Positions 8,907-17,576 of a stretch of DNA of 64,000 nt are shown piece after piece; the first letter of the stretch is position 1; every line of letters starts with the position of its first letter. Both the position numbers and the translations under genes were made by a program. The notes beneath the pieces were generated by a model, which made no database searches, was not told the DNA's origin, and saw only the letters and a program-made list of their open reading frames with translations. Source of the DNA: Bradyrhizobium sp. B097 (GTDB taxonomy: Bacteria; Pseudomonadota; Alphaproteobacteria; Rhizobiales; Xanthobacteraceae); assembly GCF_038957035.1 (NCBI RefSeq), contig NZ_CP152412.1:4026501-4090500 (forward strand), written 5' to 3'.

Positions 8907-9488
8907 ATGTCTACCCCAAGTACCAAGACCGCTGAGGTTCTCAGCGGTGCGTTGCATCCGTCCTGCCGCAAGACCGCCGCCCATGCGCTGACCATCGTGC
9001 GCGACGGCGTGATCACCGGCGAGGGCCCGACCACCAAGGGCCGTATCCATTTCTCCCGGTCGCTCGATGCCGATGACGCTGCCTGGTGCGCGCGCATCCT
9101 GACTGCGGCCGCGGTCGAGCACCAGCCGGTCAGCCGGGCCGAGATCGAGGCGCTGTTCGCGATCAACGAGGCTGCTGCCGAGCGCAGTGATGGCGGCCGG
9201 TTCGACGACCTGCTCGCCAAGGCGATCGCCCATCATGCCGCGTCCGAATCCGGCCTGCCGGTGCCGCCGCGCACGGTGGCGCTGTCGCCGGATACGAACA
9301 TCGATCGCTGGGCGCCGACGCAAGGCGCCAAGATGGACACCAAGGTTCTGGAATGGATCGCGGGCCGGATGCGCGGTCAGCGCCGCACCGGCCGTGCGCT
9401 CGCGGCGATGGTGGCGACGCTGGTCGGCGCGACTGCGCTGCCGCTCGCAGTCCAGCTGCCCAACGTGTTCGACATCGGGATGATGTGA
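8907..9488 (+). CDS. Conserved hypothetical protein with C-terminal membrane segment
   Basis: 193 residues from ATG 8907 (MSTPSTKTAEVLSG); a TTG five codons earlier is possible but less likely. Residues 1-160 are hydrophilic and mixed, rich in Ala, Arg and Asp. A single hydrophobic stretch (ALAAMVATLVGATALPLAVQL) near residues 165-185 could anchor it in the membrane. I recognise no domain. It is monocistronic, followed by two hairpins (9493-9520, 9542-9568) and convergent with the phosphatase gene. Confidence 0.6.
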   Translation: MSTPSTKTAEVLSGALHPSCRKTAAHALTIVRDGVITGEGPTTKGRIHFSRSLDADDAAWCARILTAAAVEHQPVSRAEIEALFAINEAAAERSDGGRFDDLLAKAIAHHAASESGLPVPPRTVALSPDTNIDRWAPTQGAKMDTKVLEWIAGRMRGQRRTGRALAAMVATLVGATALPLAVQLPNVFDIGMM

Positions 9489-9492
9489 CCAG

Positions 9493-9520
9493 TCGGGATG
9501 ATGCCTGTGCATCATCCCGA
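9493..9520 (+). terminator. Hairpin after 8907-9488
   Basis: TCGGGATGATGC-CTGT-GCATCATCCCGA is a perfect 12-base stem with a four-base loop, five bases after the stop codon. No T-run follows it directly, so it may stabilise the RNA end or act with the next hairpin. Confidence 0.5.
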
Positions 9521-9541
9521 ACCAATGGCTTCAGGCGAGAG

Positions 9542-9568
9542 CGGCGGGGATCACTTCCCCGCCGTTTT
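9542..9568 (+). terminator. Rho-independent terminator between convergent genes
   Basis: Stem CGGCGGGGA (9542-9550) pairs with TCCCCGCCG (9556-9564) and TTTT follows at 9565-9568. On the plus strand it would end transcription of the gene at 8907. The stop codon of the minus-strand phosphatase (9551-9553) lies in its loop. Confidence 0.6.
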
Positions 9569-11392
9569 CTGTGTGCCGCCGCTCTCCTCGAGCCCGAGCG
9601 TCCGCCCCGGGAACCCGGCGACGTCGAAATAGCGGGTCGAGAGTACGCGCTGGAATTTCAGCACGGTGCGCAGGCCGTTGGCCGAAGGCTTCTTCGACAT
9701 GATGGTGCCCTCGGCCATCTTCGGCACGATGCCGTTCGGCAGTGCTTCCGACATCACCCGGCCGATCAGCCCGCCATTGTTCGGCGCGCGCAGGCCGAGC
9801 AATTGCGCCGCGGTCATGCCGACATCGGCGTTGCTGACCGGCAGCGGATCGACATAGCCCGCCTTGAAGTCGGGGCCGATCGCCGCGGTGAAGTTGTAGG
9901 TGTCGCCGCGGCTGAAGCTGCCATGCATGCCCTGGCCCTGGCGCAGCACGGTGTCGGCGATCTGCACCGAGCAGTTGGTCGGGATCTCGCAGCCGCTCGA
10001 CCAGGAGCGGAAGTTGACCACGATCGACGGGTTCGGCGTCACCGCCTTGCCCTTCAAATTGAGGTTCGACATCGGCAGCGTTCCGGGGAAGGTGCCGAGC
10101 TTGTCGTCGACGAACAGGCCGCTGACATAGTCCTGCTCGAGCAGCGCCGTGATGACGCGATCGGCGAGCTTCTTGTCGCGGTTCGGCAGATAGATCAGGT
10201 CCGAGCCGCCATTGGTGGCGATCACGACATCAGGCTTGGCCGGATCCTGGCCGAGCACGCCGTTGCCGGCCTTCGGATGGGCATTGTCGGCGACCTTGGC
10301 GTTCTTGTCGTTGGGGTCGAACAACGGCAGGTTCAGCGCCTTGGCGAGATCGATCGCCAAAAAGCCCATCGGCAGGAAATCCTTCGGCGTGTCGTCGTAG
10401 GCGATCTTGGCCGAGGGGCTGGTCTTGCTCTCCTTCGAGATCGTCGAGAAGCCGTGGTCCGAGGAGACCATGATGTTGGTGTTCGCGGCGAGCCCGAGCT
10501 CGTCGAGCGCCTTGCGGAGCTGGGCGAGGTTGTTGTCGGCATTCTTGATGCCGGCCATCGAGGTCGGGCCGTTGATGCCGGGCGTGATGGTGTTGAGGCT
10601 GTCGCCTGTGTTGTGCTGGCTGCCGTCCGGATCGCGCGACCAGAACACCAGCACGAAAGGCTTGTTGCGCGCCTTGAACATCGGCAGCACGACCTTGGTC
10701 GCGACGTCGGCCATATAGGCCTGCTGTGCAACGTTGGCGACCGTGGTACCTGGCGTCTTGGCATCGCCGGCCTTGGCATTGTCGCCGCGGCTCGGAGTAG
10801 CGAGCGGCAGGCCGGCCTTGGTCAGCGCGTCCTTCATCTCGTCGGAGAGCGGCACGCCGGCCTTGCCGCCGGTGGAATCGTCGACCACGATGGTGTTCTT
10901 GCCGCGGTCGGTGTGGTCGAACAGCAGGGTCGGGCCGAGCTTGCCGATGGCTGCAGTGCTGAAACCCTGGCCGCGGGCCATCTTCAGCAGCGTCTCCTCG
11001 TTGAGGTAGTCGCCATTGAAGTGATCGTCGATATCGGCGAGCACGGCGTCGTTCTCGATGAAGGGGACAACGGTGTCGCCGGCAGGCACCGAGGTGTAGC
11101 CGGTGAAGATCGTGTTGGAGAAGGTGCCGGTGTCGCCGAGATAGTGGCCGGTCGAGAGCGCCGAGCTGTTCGCCATCGTGAAGGTCGGGAACAGCGAATG
11201 CGAGTTCTTGAAATGGACGCCCTTGTCGCGGATCTCGGCCATCGCAGGCGCCGACTGCGGCGTCACGATGCCGCCGCGCAGGCCGTCGGGGACGAACAGG
11301 ATCAGGTTGCGGGGCTTTGCATTTTGCGCGGAAGCGGCGCCGGCTGAAAGCGCGATCATGCTCGCGGACAGTAATGTAATGGCACGGCGCAT
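9551..11392 (-). CDS. Exported alkaline-phosphatase-superfamily phosphodiesterase/phosphatase (NPP type)
   Basis: 613 residues from ATG 11392, with AGGGGG upstream. The start gives a classic signal peptide (MRRAITLLSASMIALSAGAASAQ, cleavage near 23), so the enzyme is periplasmic or secreted. NPP-type metal and nucleophile motifs follow: LFVPDGLRGG (D36), LFPTFTMANSSALSTG (nucleophile Thr about 72), SRDPDGSQHNTGD, VSSDHGFSTI and QGMHGSFSRGD. It probably hydrolyses phosphate mono- or diesters with two divalent metal ions. It lies downstream of the metal efflux genes but behind a terminator-like hairpin, so it is probably a separate unit. Substrate unknown. Confidence 0.85.
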   Translation of the reverse strand: MRRAITLLSASMIALSAGAASAQNAKPRNLILFVPDGLRGGIVTPQSAPAMAEIRDKGVHFKNSHSLFPTFTMANSSALSTGHYLGDTGTFSNTIFTGYTSVPAGDTVVPFIENDAVLADIDDHFNGDYLNEETLLKMARGQGFSTAAIGKLGPTLLFDHTDRGKNTIVVDDSTGGKAGVPLSDEMKDALTKAGLPLATPSRGDNAKAGDAKTPGTTVANVAQQAYMADVATKVVLPMFKARNKPFVLVFWSRDPDGSQHNTGDSLNTITPGINGPTSMAGIKNADNNLAQLRKALDELGLAANTNIMVSSDHGFSTISKESKTSPSAKIAYDDTPKDFLPMGFLAIDLAKALNLPLFDPNDKNAKVADNAHPKAGNGVLGQDPAKPDVVIATNGGSDLIYLPNRDKKLADRVITALLEQDYVSGLFVDDKLGTFPGTLPMSNLNLKGKAVTPNPSIVVNFRSWSSGCEIPTNCSVQIADTVLRQGQGMHGSFSRGDTYNFTAAIGPDFKAGYVDPLPVSNADVGMTAAQLLGLRAPNNGGLIGRVMSEALPNGIVPKMAEGTIMSKKPSANGLRTVLKFQRVLSTRYFDVAGFPGRTLGLEESGGTQKTAGK

Positions 11393-11466
11393 TTTGTTAT
11401 TCCCCCTGATGAAGCCCCGCGGCAGCCCGCCGCAGCTTTCGTTTAGTTTTGCCACATGACAGAAAT

Positions 11467-11493
11467 GTTACAGCGCCTGCCGGGCGCTGTAAC
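11467..11493 (-). terminator. Hairpin downstream of the RND pump gene
   Basis: GTTACAGCGCC (11467-11477) pairs perfectly with GGCGCTGTAAC (11483-11493) around a five-base loop. On the minus strand it lies 28 bases after the pump stop codon and is followed by ATTTCTGT. A second GC stem (GACGGCCGG / CCGGCCGTC, 11512-11533) has the pump stop codon in its loop. Together they probably end the efflux operon. Confidence 0.5.
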
Positions 11494-11520
11494 TGCCGGA
11501 TTTTTCTTGGCGACGGCCGG

Positions 11521-14500
11521 TCAGCCGGCCGTCATTCCGCGGGCTGGGGAGCGGTTCTCACTGCGCGCAGCGCTGCCGGCATGCCCGTACCGTGCATAGA
11601 GCGCGGGCAGCACGGCAAGCGTGAGCAGGGTCGCGCTGATCAGGCCGCCGATCACGACGGTGGCGAGCGGCTTCTGCACCTCGGCGCCGGTGCCGGTGGC
11701 GAACGCCATCGGCACGAAACCGAGCGAGGCCACCAGCGCGGTCATCACCACGGGGCGGAAGCGGGTGAGGGCGCCTTGCTCGATGGCCTCCCGGATCGGC
11801 ACGCCGCGCTCGCGCAATTGCCGGACGAAGCTCAGCATCACGAGCCCGTTCAGCACCGCAACGCCGGACAGCGCGATGAAGCCGACCGCCGCCGAGATCG
11901 AGAATGGCATGCCGCGCAGCCACAGCGCGGCGACGCCGCCGGTCAGCGCCAGCGGCACCGCGCTGAAGACCAGCAGCGCATCGCGCACTGATCCCATCGC
12001 CGCCAGCAGCAACAGGAAGATCATCGCAAAACAGGCCGGCACCACGACGGCAAGGCGCTGGCGCGCCGCGGCGAGATTTTCCGATTGGCCGCCCCAGGTC
12101 ATCCAGTAGCCGGGCAGCAGCTGCACCGATTGCGTGACCTTGGCCTGAGCTTCCTCGACCACCGAGCCGAGATCGCGGCCCCGGACATTGGCCGTCACCA
12201 CGATGCGGCGCTTGCCGTTCTCGCGGCTGATCTGGTTCGGTCCCTCTGTGAAGGAGAACTGCGCGACGCGGTTGAGCGGCAGGCTCTGCACGGGCGAACT
12301 CGGCGTTGCCTTCGGCAAGGCGACCGGCAAATTGCTCAACGCTTCGAGATCGGAGCGGACGCTCTCCGGCAACCGCACCACGATGTCGAAGCTGCGATCG
12401 CCCTCGTAGACGACGCCGGCATCCTGGCCGCCGACCGCGGCACCGATCACGTCCTGGACCTCGGAGACGCTCAGGCCCCGCCGGGCGATCGCCGCCTTGT
12501 CGACCTTGATCTCGAGCACGGGCAGGCCACCGGCCTGCTCGACCTTGACGTCAGTCGCGCCGCGGACGCCGCGCAGCGCGGCGGCGATCTGGTTGGCGGC
12601 CTTCTGCATCGGCTCGAACTCGTCGCCGAACACCTTGACCGCGATGTCGCCGCGAACGCCGGCGAGCAGTTCGTTGAAGCGCATCTGGATCGGCTGGGTG
12701 AATTCATAGACGTTGCCCGGCAGCCGGCCGACCGCCTTCGAGATCTCCTCGATCAACTGCTCCTTGGTCAGCGATGGATCCGGCCACTCTGCGCGCGGTT
12801 TCAGGATGATGAAGGTGTCGGACGCGTTCGGCGGCATCGGGTCGCTCGCCACCTCCGCGGTGCCGGTCTTGGAGAACACGAACGACACCTGCGGAAAGCG
12901 GCTGACGGCCTTCTCGACCGAGAGCTGCATCGCCTGCGACTGCGACAGCGCCGTGCTTGGAATTCTGAGCGCGTGCATGGCGATGTTCTTCTCGTCGAGC
13001 GAGGGGATGAACTCCTGGCCGAGGCGGAAGAACCCGAACAGGGCGGTCGCGAACAACACGACCGCCACCGCGATGACGGGCAGGGGCGTTGCGACCGCGC
13101 GCCGGAGCAGCGGGCTGTACCCGCGCTTCAATGCGGCAACGAGCCAGTTCTCCTTCTCCTGCACGCGGCCGGTGATGCCGATCGCGATCAGTGCCGGAAC
13201 CAGCGTCAGCGACAGCACGAAGGCGGCGGCGAGCGCGAGGATCACGGTCAGCGCCATCGGCTCGAACATCTTGCCTTCGACGCCGGTGAAAGTGAGGAGC
13301 GGCACATAGACCAGCAGGATGATGGCCTGCCCATAAAGGCTCGGCTGCACCATTTCCACGGCGGACGCCCGTACCGTCGCCAGCCGTTCGTCGCGGGTCA
13401 GCACGCGACCGAGCGCGTGCTGCTTCTCGGCAAGATGACGCAGGCTGTTCTCGGTGATGATGACGGCGCCATCGACGATCAGGCCGAAATCCAGCGCACC
13501 GAGGCTCATCAGATTGGCGCTGATGCGGCCCTGCCACATGCCGATCGCGGTCATCAGCATCGCGATCGGGATCACCAGTGCCGTGATCAATGCGGCGCGG
13601 AAATTGCCGAGCAGCACGAACAGCACCGCGATCACGAGCAGTGCGCCTTCGCTGAGGTTCCGCGCCACCGTACCGATCGTCGCATCGACCAGCTGGGTGC
13701 GATCGAGCACCGTCTCGACTGCGACGCCTGCCGGCAAGGACGGCGTGATCGCGCGCAGCTTGGCATCGACTGCGGCCGATACCGTGCGGCTGTTGGCGCC
13801 GATCAGCATTAGTGCCGTGCCGACCACGACCTCGCGGCCGTTCTCGCTGGCGCTGCCGGTGCGCGTCTCGCCGCCGATTGAGAGGGAGGCGAGGTCGCGA
13901 ATCCGGACCGGGACGCCACCGCGGGTGGTGACCACGACGGCGCCGAGCTCTTCGATGTTTTCGAGGCGACCGCCGGACCGCACCACGAATCCTTCGCCGT
14001 TGCGCTCGATATAGCGCGCACCGCGGCTGACATTGTTGCTCTCGATCGCCTTGGCGACGTCGGCAAAGGTGAGGCCGAGCGCGATCAGCTTCGCTGCATC
14101 GGGATGGACCTGGTACTGCTTGAGGTAGCCGCCGATCGAATCGACGCCGGCAACACCCGGCACCATCTTGATCTGCGGCTTGATGATCCAGTCCTGCACC
14201 GTGCGCAGATAGGCGTCCTTCTCGACCTCGCTTTGCAGCACCTGGCCGTCCGCCGTCAGGAATCGGCCGTCGCTCTGCAGGCCCGGCGCGCCGTCGCCCT
14301 GTACCTTTTGGTTGGAGTAGTGGACGGTCCACGTGTAGATTTCGCCAAGACCCGTCGTGGTCGGGCCAATTCGCGGCTCGATGCCCTGGGGCAGGCGCGC
14401 GCGAACTTCGGTCAGGCGCTCGCCGACCTGCTGGCGGGCGAAATAGATGTCAGTGGCTTCGCTGAACACCGCCGTGATCTGCGAGAAGCCGTTACGCGAC

Positions 14501-14754
14501 AGCGACCGCGTGCTCTCCAGCCCCGGCGCGCCCGCCAGCGCCGTCTCGATCGGGAAGGTGATCTGCTTCTCGATTTCCGCCGGCGACAGCGCCGGGGCGA
14601 CGGTGTTGATCTGGACCTGCTTGTTGGTGATGTCGGGCACTGCGTCGATCGGCAGCTTCGTCAATGCGAGGCCGCCGAGGAACATCAGGATCGCCGCCAA
14701 TGTGACGACCACCCAGCGCCGCTGGATCGCCAGACCGATGATGCGCTCAATCAT
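11521..14754 (-). CDS. czcA: Heavy-metal efflux RND pump (CzcA/CnrA type)
   Basis: 1077 residues from ATG 14754 (MIERIIGLAIQRRWVVVTLA), normal length for the family. Transmembrane helix 1 is at residues 13-30, and large periplasmic loops separate two six-helix halves. The helix-4 motif DFGLIVDGAVIITEN carries the acidic residues of the divalent-cation class (Zn, Co, Ni, Cd) and not the Cu/Ag class. It is a proton-driven inner-membrane antiporter working with a membrane fusion protein and an outer-membrane channel. It overlaps the fusion-protein gene by 8 bases, so the two are translationally coupled. No CzcC-type outer-membrane gene is in the window. Exact metal unknown. Confidence 0.93.
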   Translation of the reverse strand: MIERIIGLAIQRRWVVVTLAAILMFLGGLALTKLPIDAVPDITNKQVQINTVAPALSPAEIEKQITFPIETALAGAPGLESTRSLSRNGFSQITAVFSEATDIYFARQQVGERLTEVRARLPQGIEPRIGPTTTGLGEIYTWTVHYSNQKVQGDGAPGLQSDGRFLTADGQVLQSEVEKDAYLRTVQDWIIKPQIKMVPGVAGVDSIGGYLKQYQVHPDAAKLIALGLTFADVAKAIESNNVSRGARYIERNGEGFVVRSGGRLENIEELGAVVVTTRGGVPVRIRDLASLSIGGETRTGSASENGREVVVGTALMLIGANSRTVSAAVDAKLRAITPSLPAGVAVETVLDRTQLVDATIGTVARNLSEGALLVIAVLFVLLGNFRAALITALVIPIAMLMTAIGMWQGRISANLMSLGALDFGLIVDGAVIITENSLRHLAEKQHALGRVLTRDERLATVRASAVEMVQPSLYGQAIILLVYVPLLTFTGVEGKMFEPMALTVILALAAAFVLSLTLVPALIAIGITGRVQEKENWLVAALKRGYSPLLRRAVATPLPVIAVAVVLFATALFGFFRLGQEFIPSLDEKNIAMHALRIPSTALSQSQAMQLSVEKAVSRFPQVSFVFSKTGTAEVASDPMPPNASDTFIILKPRAEWPDPSLTKEQLIEEISKAVGRLPGNVYEFTQPIQMRFNELLAGVRGDIAVKVFGDEFEPMQKAANQIAAALRGVRGATDVKVEQAGGLPVLEIKVDKAAIARRGLSVSEVQDVIGAAVGGQDAGVVYEGDRSFDIVVRLPESVRSDLEALSNLPVALPKATPSSPVQSLPLNRVAQFSFTEGPNQISRENGKRRIVVTANVRGRDLGSVVEEAQAKVTQSVQLLPGYWMTWGGQSENLAAARQRLAVVVPACFAMIFLLLLAAMGSVRDALLVFSAVPLALTGGVAALWLRGMPFSISAAVGFIALSGVAVLNGLVMLSFVRQLRERGVPIREAIEQGALTRFRPVVMTALVASLGFVPMAFATGTGAEVQKPLATVVIGGLISATLLTLAVLPALYARYGHAGSAARSENRSPARGMTAG

Positions 14755-15970
14755 GGCCGTGCTCCGCTTCGTCCTTCCCGACCTCGGCCTTCAATGTGAA
14801 GGTGTTCTGCACCGCGATGGTCTCGCCGGCGGCAAGACCCGCGACGATTTCGATGTCGTCATCGTCCTCGCGACCGGTCCGTACCGACCTCGCCTCGAAG
14901 CCATCGGCATCACGCACGAATACGGTCGGCGTCCCCTTGATGGTTTGAATGGCCTTCTTCGTCACCATCACGGTGGACGGCGCGCCAGACAGCGGCACCT
15001 CCGCGGTCACGAAGGTGCCCGGTTTCCAGCGGTGATCCTTGTTGGGCAGGGTCGCGATCACACGGGCATTGCGGGTCTCGCGGTCGAGCAGAGGGCTGAC
15101 GAAGATCACGCCGGCACTGGCTTCATCCTCGGTGCCGATGGCGCGGATCTTGACCGACACGCCTTCGCGGACCGCGCCGATGTCTTCAGGCGAAACCGCC
15201 AGATCGACCCAGATGTCGTCGAGATTAACGATAACATAAAGCTCGCTTTCCTGGCCCTCGCGCCCGATCAGGCCGCCGAGATCGACGCGCCGTTCAGACA
15301 CCCGGCCGCTGATCGGCGCGCGCAGGAACTGCGTCCGCAGGCTTTCGGGCGGCTGGTTCGGCAGATCGGTGATCTCGCTTTCCGACAGACCGAGCGCAAA
15401 CAGTTTCTGCCGCGCGCCGTCGAGCTTGATCTGCGCGTCGTTCGCGGTCAGTCGCGTGCGCAGGAACTCGTTTTCCGAGACGATGCGCGTCTCTACCAGC
15501 GTCTTCTGTCGCGCGTAGAGCGTCTGCTGCAGGTCGTTGGTGAGCCGCGCGGCGAGGTATTCGCTCTTGGCGTCGGCTACCTCACGGCTTTCGATCGCAG
15601 CGACGATCTCGCCTTTCTCGACCACGTCGCCGAGACGCTTGCGCAGTTCCGTGACCGTTGCGAGCACTCGGACCGAGACGCGGCCGATATGATCGGCGTC
15701 GGGGATCAGCGATCCCGGCGCGAGGAAATGCCGCTTCAGCATGCCGCCGCTGGCCGGTGCGAGCGTGATGCCGGATTCACGAATCTGGTCTTCGCTGAGC
15801 TCGATATGTCCGGGGGCCTCATGCCTGGCCTCGGCTTTCGGTGGATCTGCGCTCGCCGTCTCCTGCGTCGTGGCCGGGAACTTGACCGGCCAGCCGATCC
15901 ATCCGGCCGCCAGAATGATCAGTGCAATGCCGGCAGCCACGCCGGCGAAAAATAGAACAACCCGTTTCAT
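14747..15970 (-). CDS. czcB: Efflux RND periplasmic adaptor (CzcB-like membrane fusion protein)
   Basis: 407 residues from ATG 15970 (MKRVVLFFAGVAAGIAL), with GAGAGG upstream. A hydrophobic anchor/signal spans residues 3-25. A coiled-coil/lipoyl region follows (LATVTELRKRLGDVVEKGEIVAAIESREVADAKSEY) and then beta-barrel segments (LRAPISGRVSERRVDLGGLIG). The C-terminus is EVGKDEAEHGHD, with two histidines that could touch metal. It links the inner-membrane pump to an outer-membrane channel. It sits between the small exported protein and the pump gene in one operon. Confidence 0.9.
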   Translation of the reverse strand: MKRVVLFFAGVAAGIALIILAAGWIGWPVKFPATTQETASADPPKAEARHEAPGHIELSEDQIRESGITLAPASGGMLKRHFLAPGSLIPDADHIGRVSVRVLATVTELRKRLGDVVEKGEIVAAIESREVADAKSEYLAARLTNDLQQTLYARQKTLVETRIVSENEFLRTRLTANDAQIKLDGARQKLFALGLSESEITDLPNQPPESLRTQFLRAPISGRVSERRVDLGGLIGREGQESELYVIVNLDDIWVDLAVSPEDIGAVREGVSVKIRAIGTEDEASAGVIFVSPLLDRETRNARVIATLPNKDHRWKPGTFVTAEVPLSGAPSTVMVTKKAIQTIKGTPTVFVRDADGFEARSVRTGREDDDDIEIVAGLAAGETIAVQNTFTLKAEVGKDEAEHGHD

Positions 15971-16083
15971 ATGCGCCTCTCCGCAGCGCATGCCGATGGC
16001 CCTGCGCTGTCGCGACATCGATCTGTGCGGAAGCGTGCGCGCTACCGGATGGCAGCGGCGCACGGCCGGTCATGCCGACCGGA

Positions 16084-16452
16084 TCAGGCGCGGGGTGGTT
16101 TGAAGGGGGAGAGGCGATCGGCTGACGCCGGCAGCCCGATGCTGCCGTCGCCATAGCTATGCGGCGCATAGGCGATCGGGAATGCGGTCTCCTGCGGCGC
16201 CACCGAGGCGACGTGGGTCAAGCAGTGATCGCCGTGCAGTGAGGCCGGATGCGCGGGAGCCTTGCCGCCGGTGTCGTTGATCGACTGCGCGATCGAGAAG
16301 CCGGGAGCCGCATCGTCATCGCCATCGAAGGCCCAGCCGTGGAAGAACGACAGCACCAGCGCAAGCGAAATCAGCCCCGCAAGCAGGCTGCGCCAGCGGC
16401 GCGATCCTGTTGCATGGGCGGAATTCTGAATCATGGTGCGCGAAGCGTCCAT
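16084..16452 (-). CDS. Small exported or membrane-anchored protein at the head of the metal-efflux operon
   Basis: 122 residues from ATG 16452; an internal ATG six codons later is an alternative. A hydrophobic segment (SLLAGLISLALVLSFFHGWAF) spans about residues 22-42, followed by an acidic DGDDDA patch. The rest is probably periplasmic and contains several histidines (HPASLHGDHCLTHVAS) and one cysteine, ending SPFKPPRA. The overall look resembles the small DUF2946-like proteins near metal resistance genes. It lies 113 bases upstream of czcB on the same strand, suggesting a metal-sensing or accessory role. No function is established. Confidence 0.6.
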   Translation of the reverse strand: MDASRTMIQNSAHATGSRRWRSLLAGLISLALVLSFFHGWAFDGDDDAAPGFSIAQSINDTGGKAPAHPASLHGDHCLTHVASVAPQETAFPIAYAPHSYGDGSIGLPASADRLSPFKPPRA

Positions 16453-16526
16453 GGGCCCTAATTAGCGCCGCGACCGCGCGCATTCAAGTTCGACGCCGCG
16501 ACAGAATTGCCGCGGATACTATAACG

Positions 16527-16754
16527 TTACACCCTCTCAGCGGTTCGGCGCATCAGCCAGCGGCGCGCTGCGACGACGGCCCAGATCGCTTCGACCAGCC
16601 CGAACGGCCAGGCGCCCTGCAGGAAACCGTAGGCCGAGCCGAGCGCGCAGGAGACTGCGAAGGCCAGGATGAACCACGGGCTGCGGTCCTCGGCTGCGTA
16701 GCAGACGAGCATCATCGTCACGGCGAACAAACCGAACAGCGTGAGCGCATCCAT
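16527..16754 (-). CDS. Small membrane protein, conserved hypothetical
   Basis: 75 residues from ATG 16754 (MDALTLFGLFAVTMMLVCYA). It is almost wholly hydrophobic, with about three membrane segments: residues 3-20, 26-42 and 45-62 (GAWPFGLVEAIWAVVAARRW). A basic tail ends RRTAERV. Coding potential is supported by the regular membrane pattern. It is divergent from arsI and lies upstream of the metal-efflux operon on the same strand, but a 74-base gap argues for separate expression. Function unknown. Confidence 0.65.
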   Translation of the reverse strand: MDALTLFGLFAVTMMLVCYAAEDRSPWFILAFAVSCALGSAYGFLQGAWPFGLVEAIWAVVAARRWLMRRTAERV

Positions 16755-16849
16755 TCCGCAGCAGGACTCCTGTTGTAACGCTGTTGATATCTGAGCATGC
16801 TTGGGCTGGAATATCCATCCAGCGTCGGCGCCCGAAAGGATTGCCTCCC

Positions 16850-17344
16850 ATGAAGCGCATGCATGTTCACGTCGCCGTCAAGGACATCCACCAATCGGTC
16901 GACTTCTACTCGGCGTTGTTCGGCGCCGAACCGACGGTCGTGAAATCCGACTATGCCAAATGGATGCTCGACGATCCCCGGGTCAACTTCGCGATCTCGA
17001 CCCGCGGCCGCGAGCCGGGGCTCGATCATCTCGGCATTCAGGTCGAGAGCGCCGAGGAACTCGGCGAGGTCTATGGCCGGCTGCGCAAGGCGGGCGGCGA
17101 GGTGATCGAGCAGGGCCAGACGGTGTGCTGCTATGCCAGGTCCGAGAAGTCATGGACCGACGATCCCGCGGGGATCGCGTGGGAGACCTTCCATACGACC
17201 GGCGAAAGCATCGTCTACGGCGACGGCAGCGGCGAGCGGTCCGCGCGCGTCGCGCACGAGAAGCTGGACGGGCAGCAGAGCGCCTGTTGTGCGCCACAGC
17301 CCGAGGCCGCGCCGCCCGGGGCTTCGGCCTGCTGCAAGGCGTGA
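16850..17344 (+). CDS. arsI: ArsI/CadI-family C-As lyase (glyoxalase fold)
   Basis: 164 residues from ATG 16850 with AAAGGA upstream. A vicinal oxygen chelate fold is clear: MHVHVAVKDIHQSVDFYSALFG at the N-terminus, LDHLGIQVES (H60) and WETFHT (E112) as candidate Fe(II) ligands together with H5 or H7. The paired cysteines C93-C94 in TVCCYARSEKSWTDDP match the trivalent organoarsenical site known in ArsI. The enzyme would cleave the C-As bond of trivalent methyl- or aryl-arsenicals to release arsenite. The tail adds two more cysteine pairs (SACCAPQ, SACCKA). It stands alone, 24 kb from the ars operon in this window. Confidence 0.88.
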   Translation: MKRMHVHVAVKDIHQSVDFYSALFGAEPTVVKSDYAKWMLDDPRVNFAISTRGREPGLDHLGIQVESAEELGEVYGRLRKAGGEVIEQGQTVCCYARSEKSWTDDPAGIAWETFHTTGESIVYGDGSGERSARVAHEKLDGQQSACCAPQPEAAPPGASACCKA

Positions 17345-17382
17345 GTCGAAGCGGCCGCGCGCACCAGGGGTCGAAGTTTCTT

Positions 17383-17467
17383 GTAGCCCGGATGAAGCGC
17401 AGCGAAATCCGGGAGCCGCCAACCGTTGATACAGGTCCCGGATTGCGCTGCGCTTCATCCGGGCTAC
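17383..17467. repeat. Dispersed palindromic repeat, family C, copy 1
   Basis: GTAGCCCGGATGAAGCGC at the left end is matched by its inverted copy GCGCTTCATCCGGGCTAC at the right end, 85 bases overall. It follows arsI by 38 bases. A shorter relative is at 50544-50615. The RNA could form a strong stem-loop. Confidence 0.8.
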
Positions 17468-17576
17468 GCATCGCCGGGCCAGCCGCCGCAGCCGGCTACC
17501 GTTGTAAGCAAAGGCTTAATGCCTGCGACATATTATCCCAGCGACGACTCCCCTCCGTGCTAACAGCCCCCTAACC

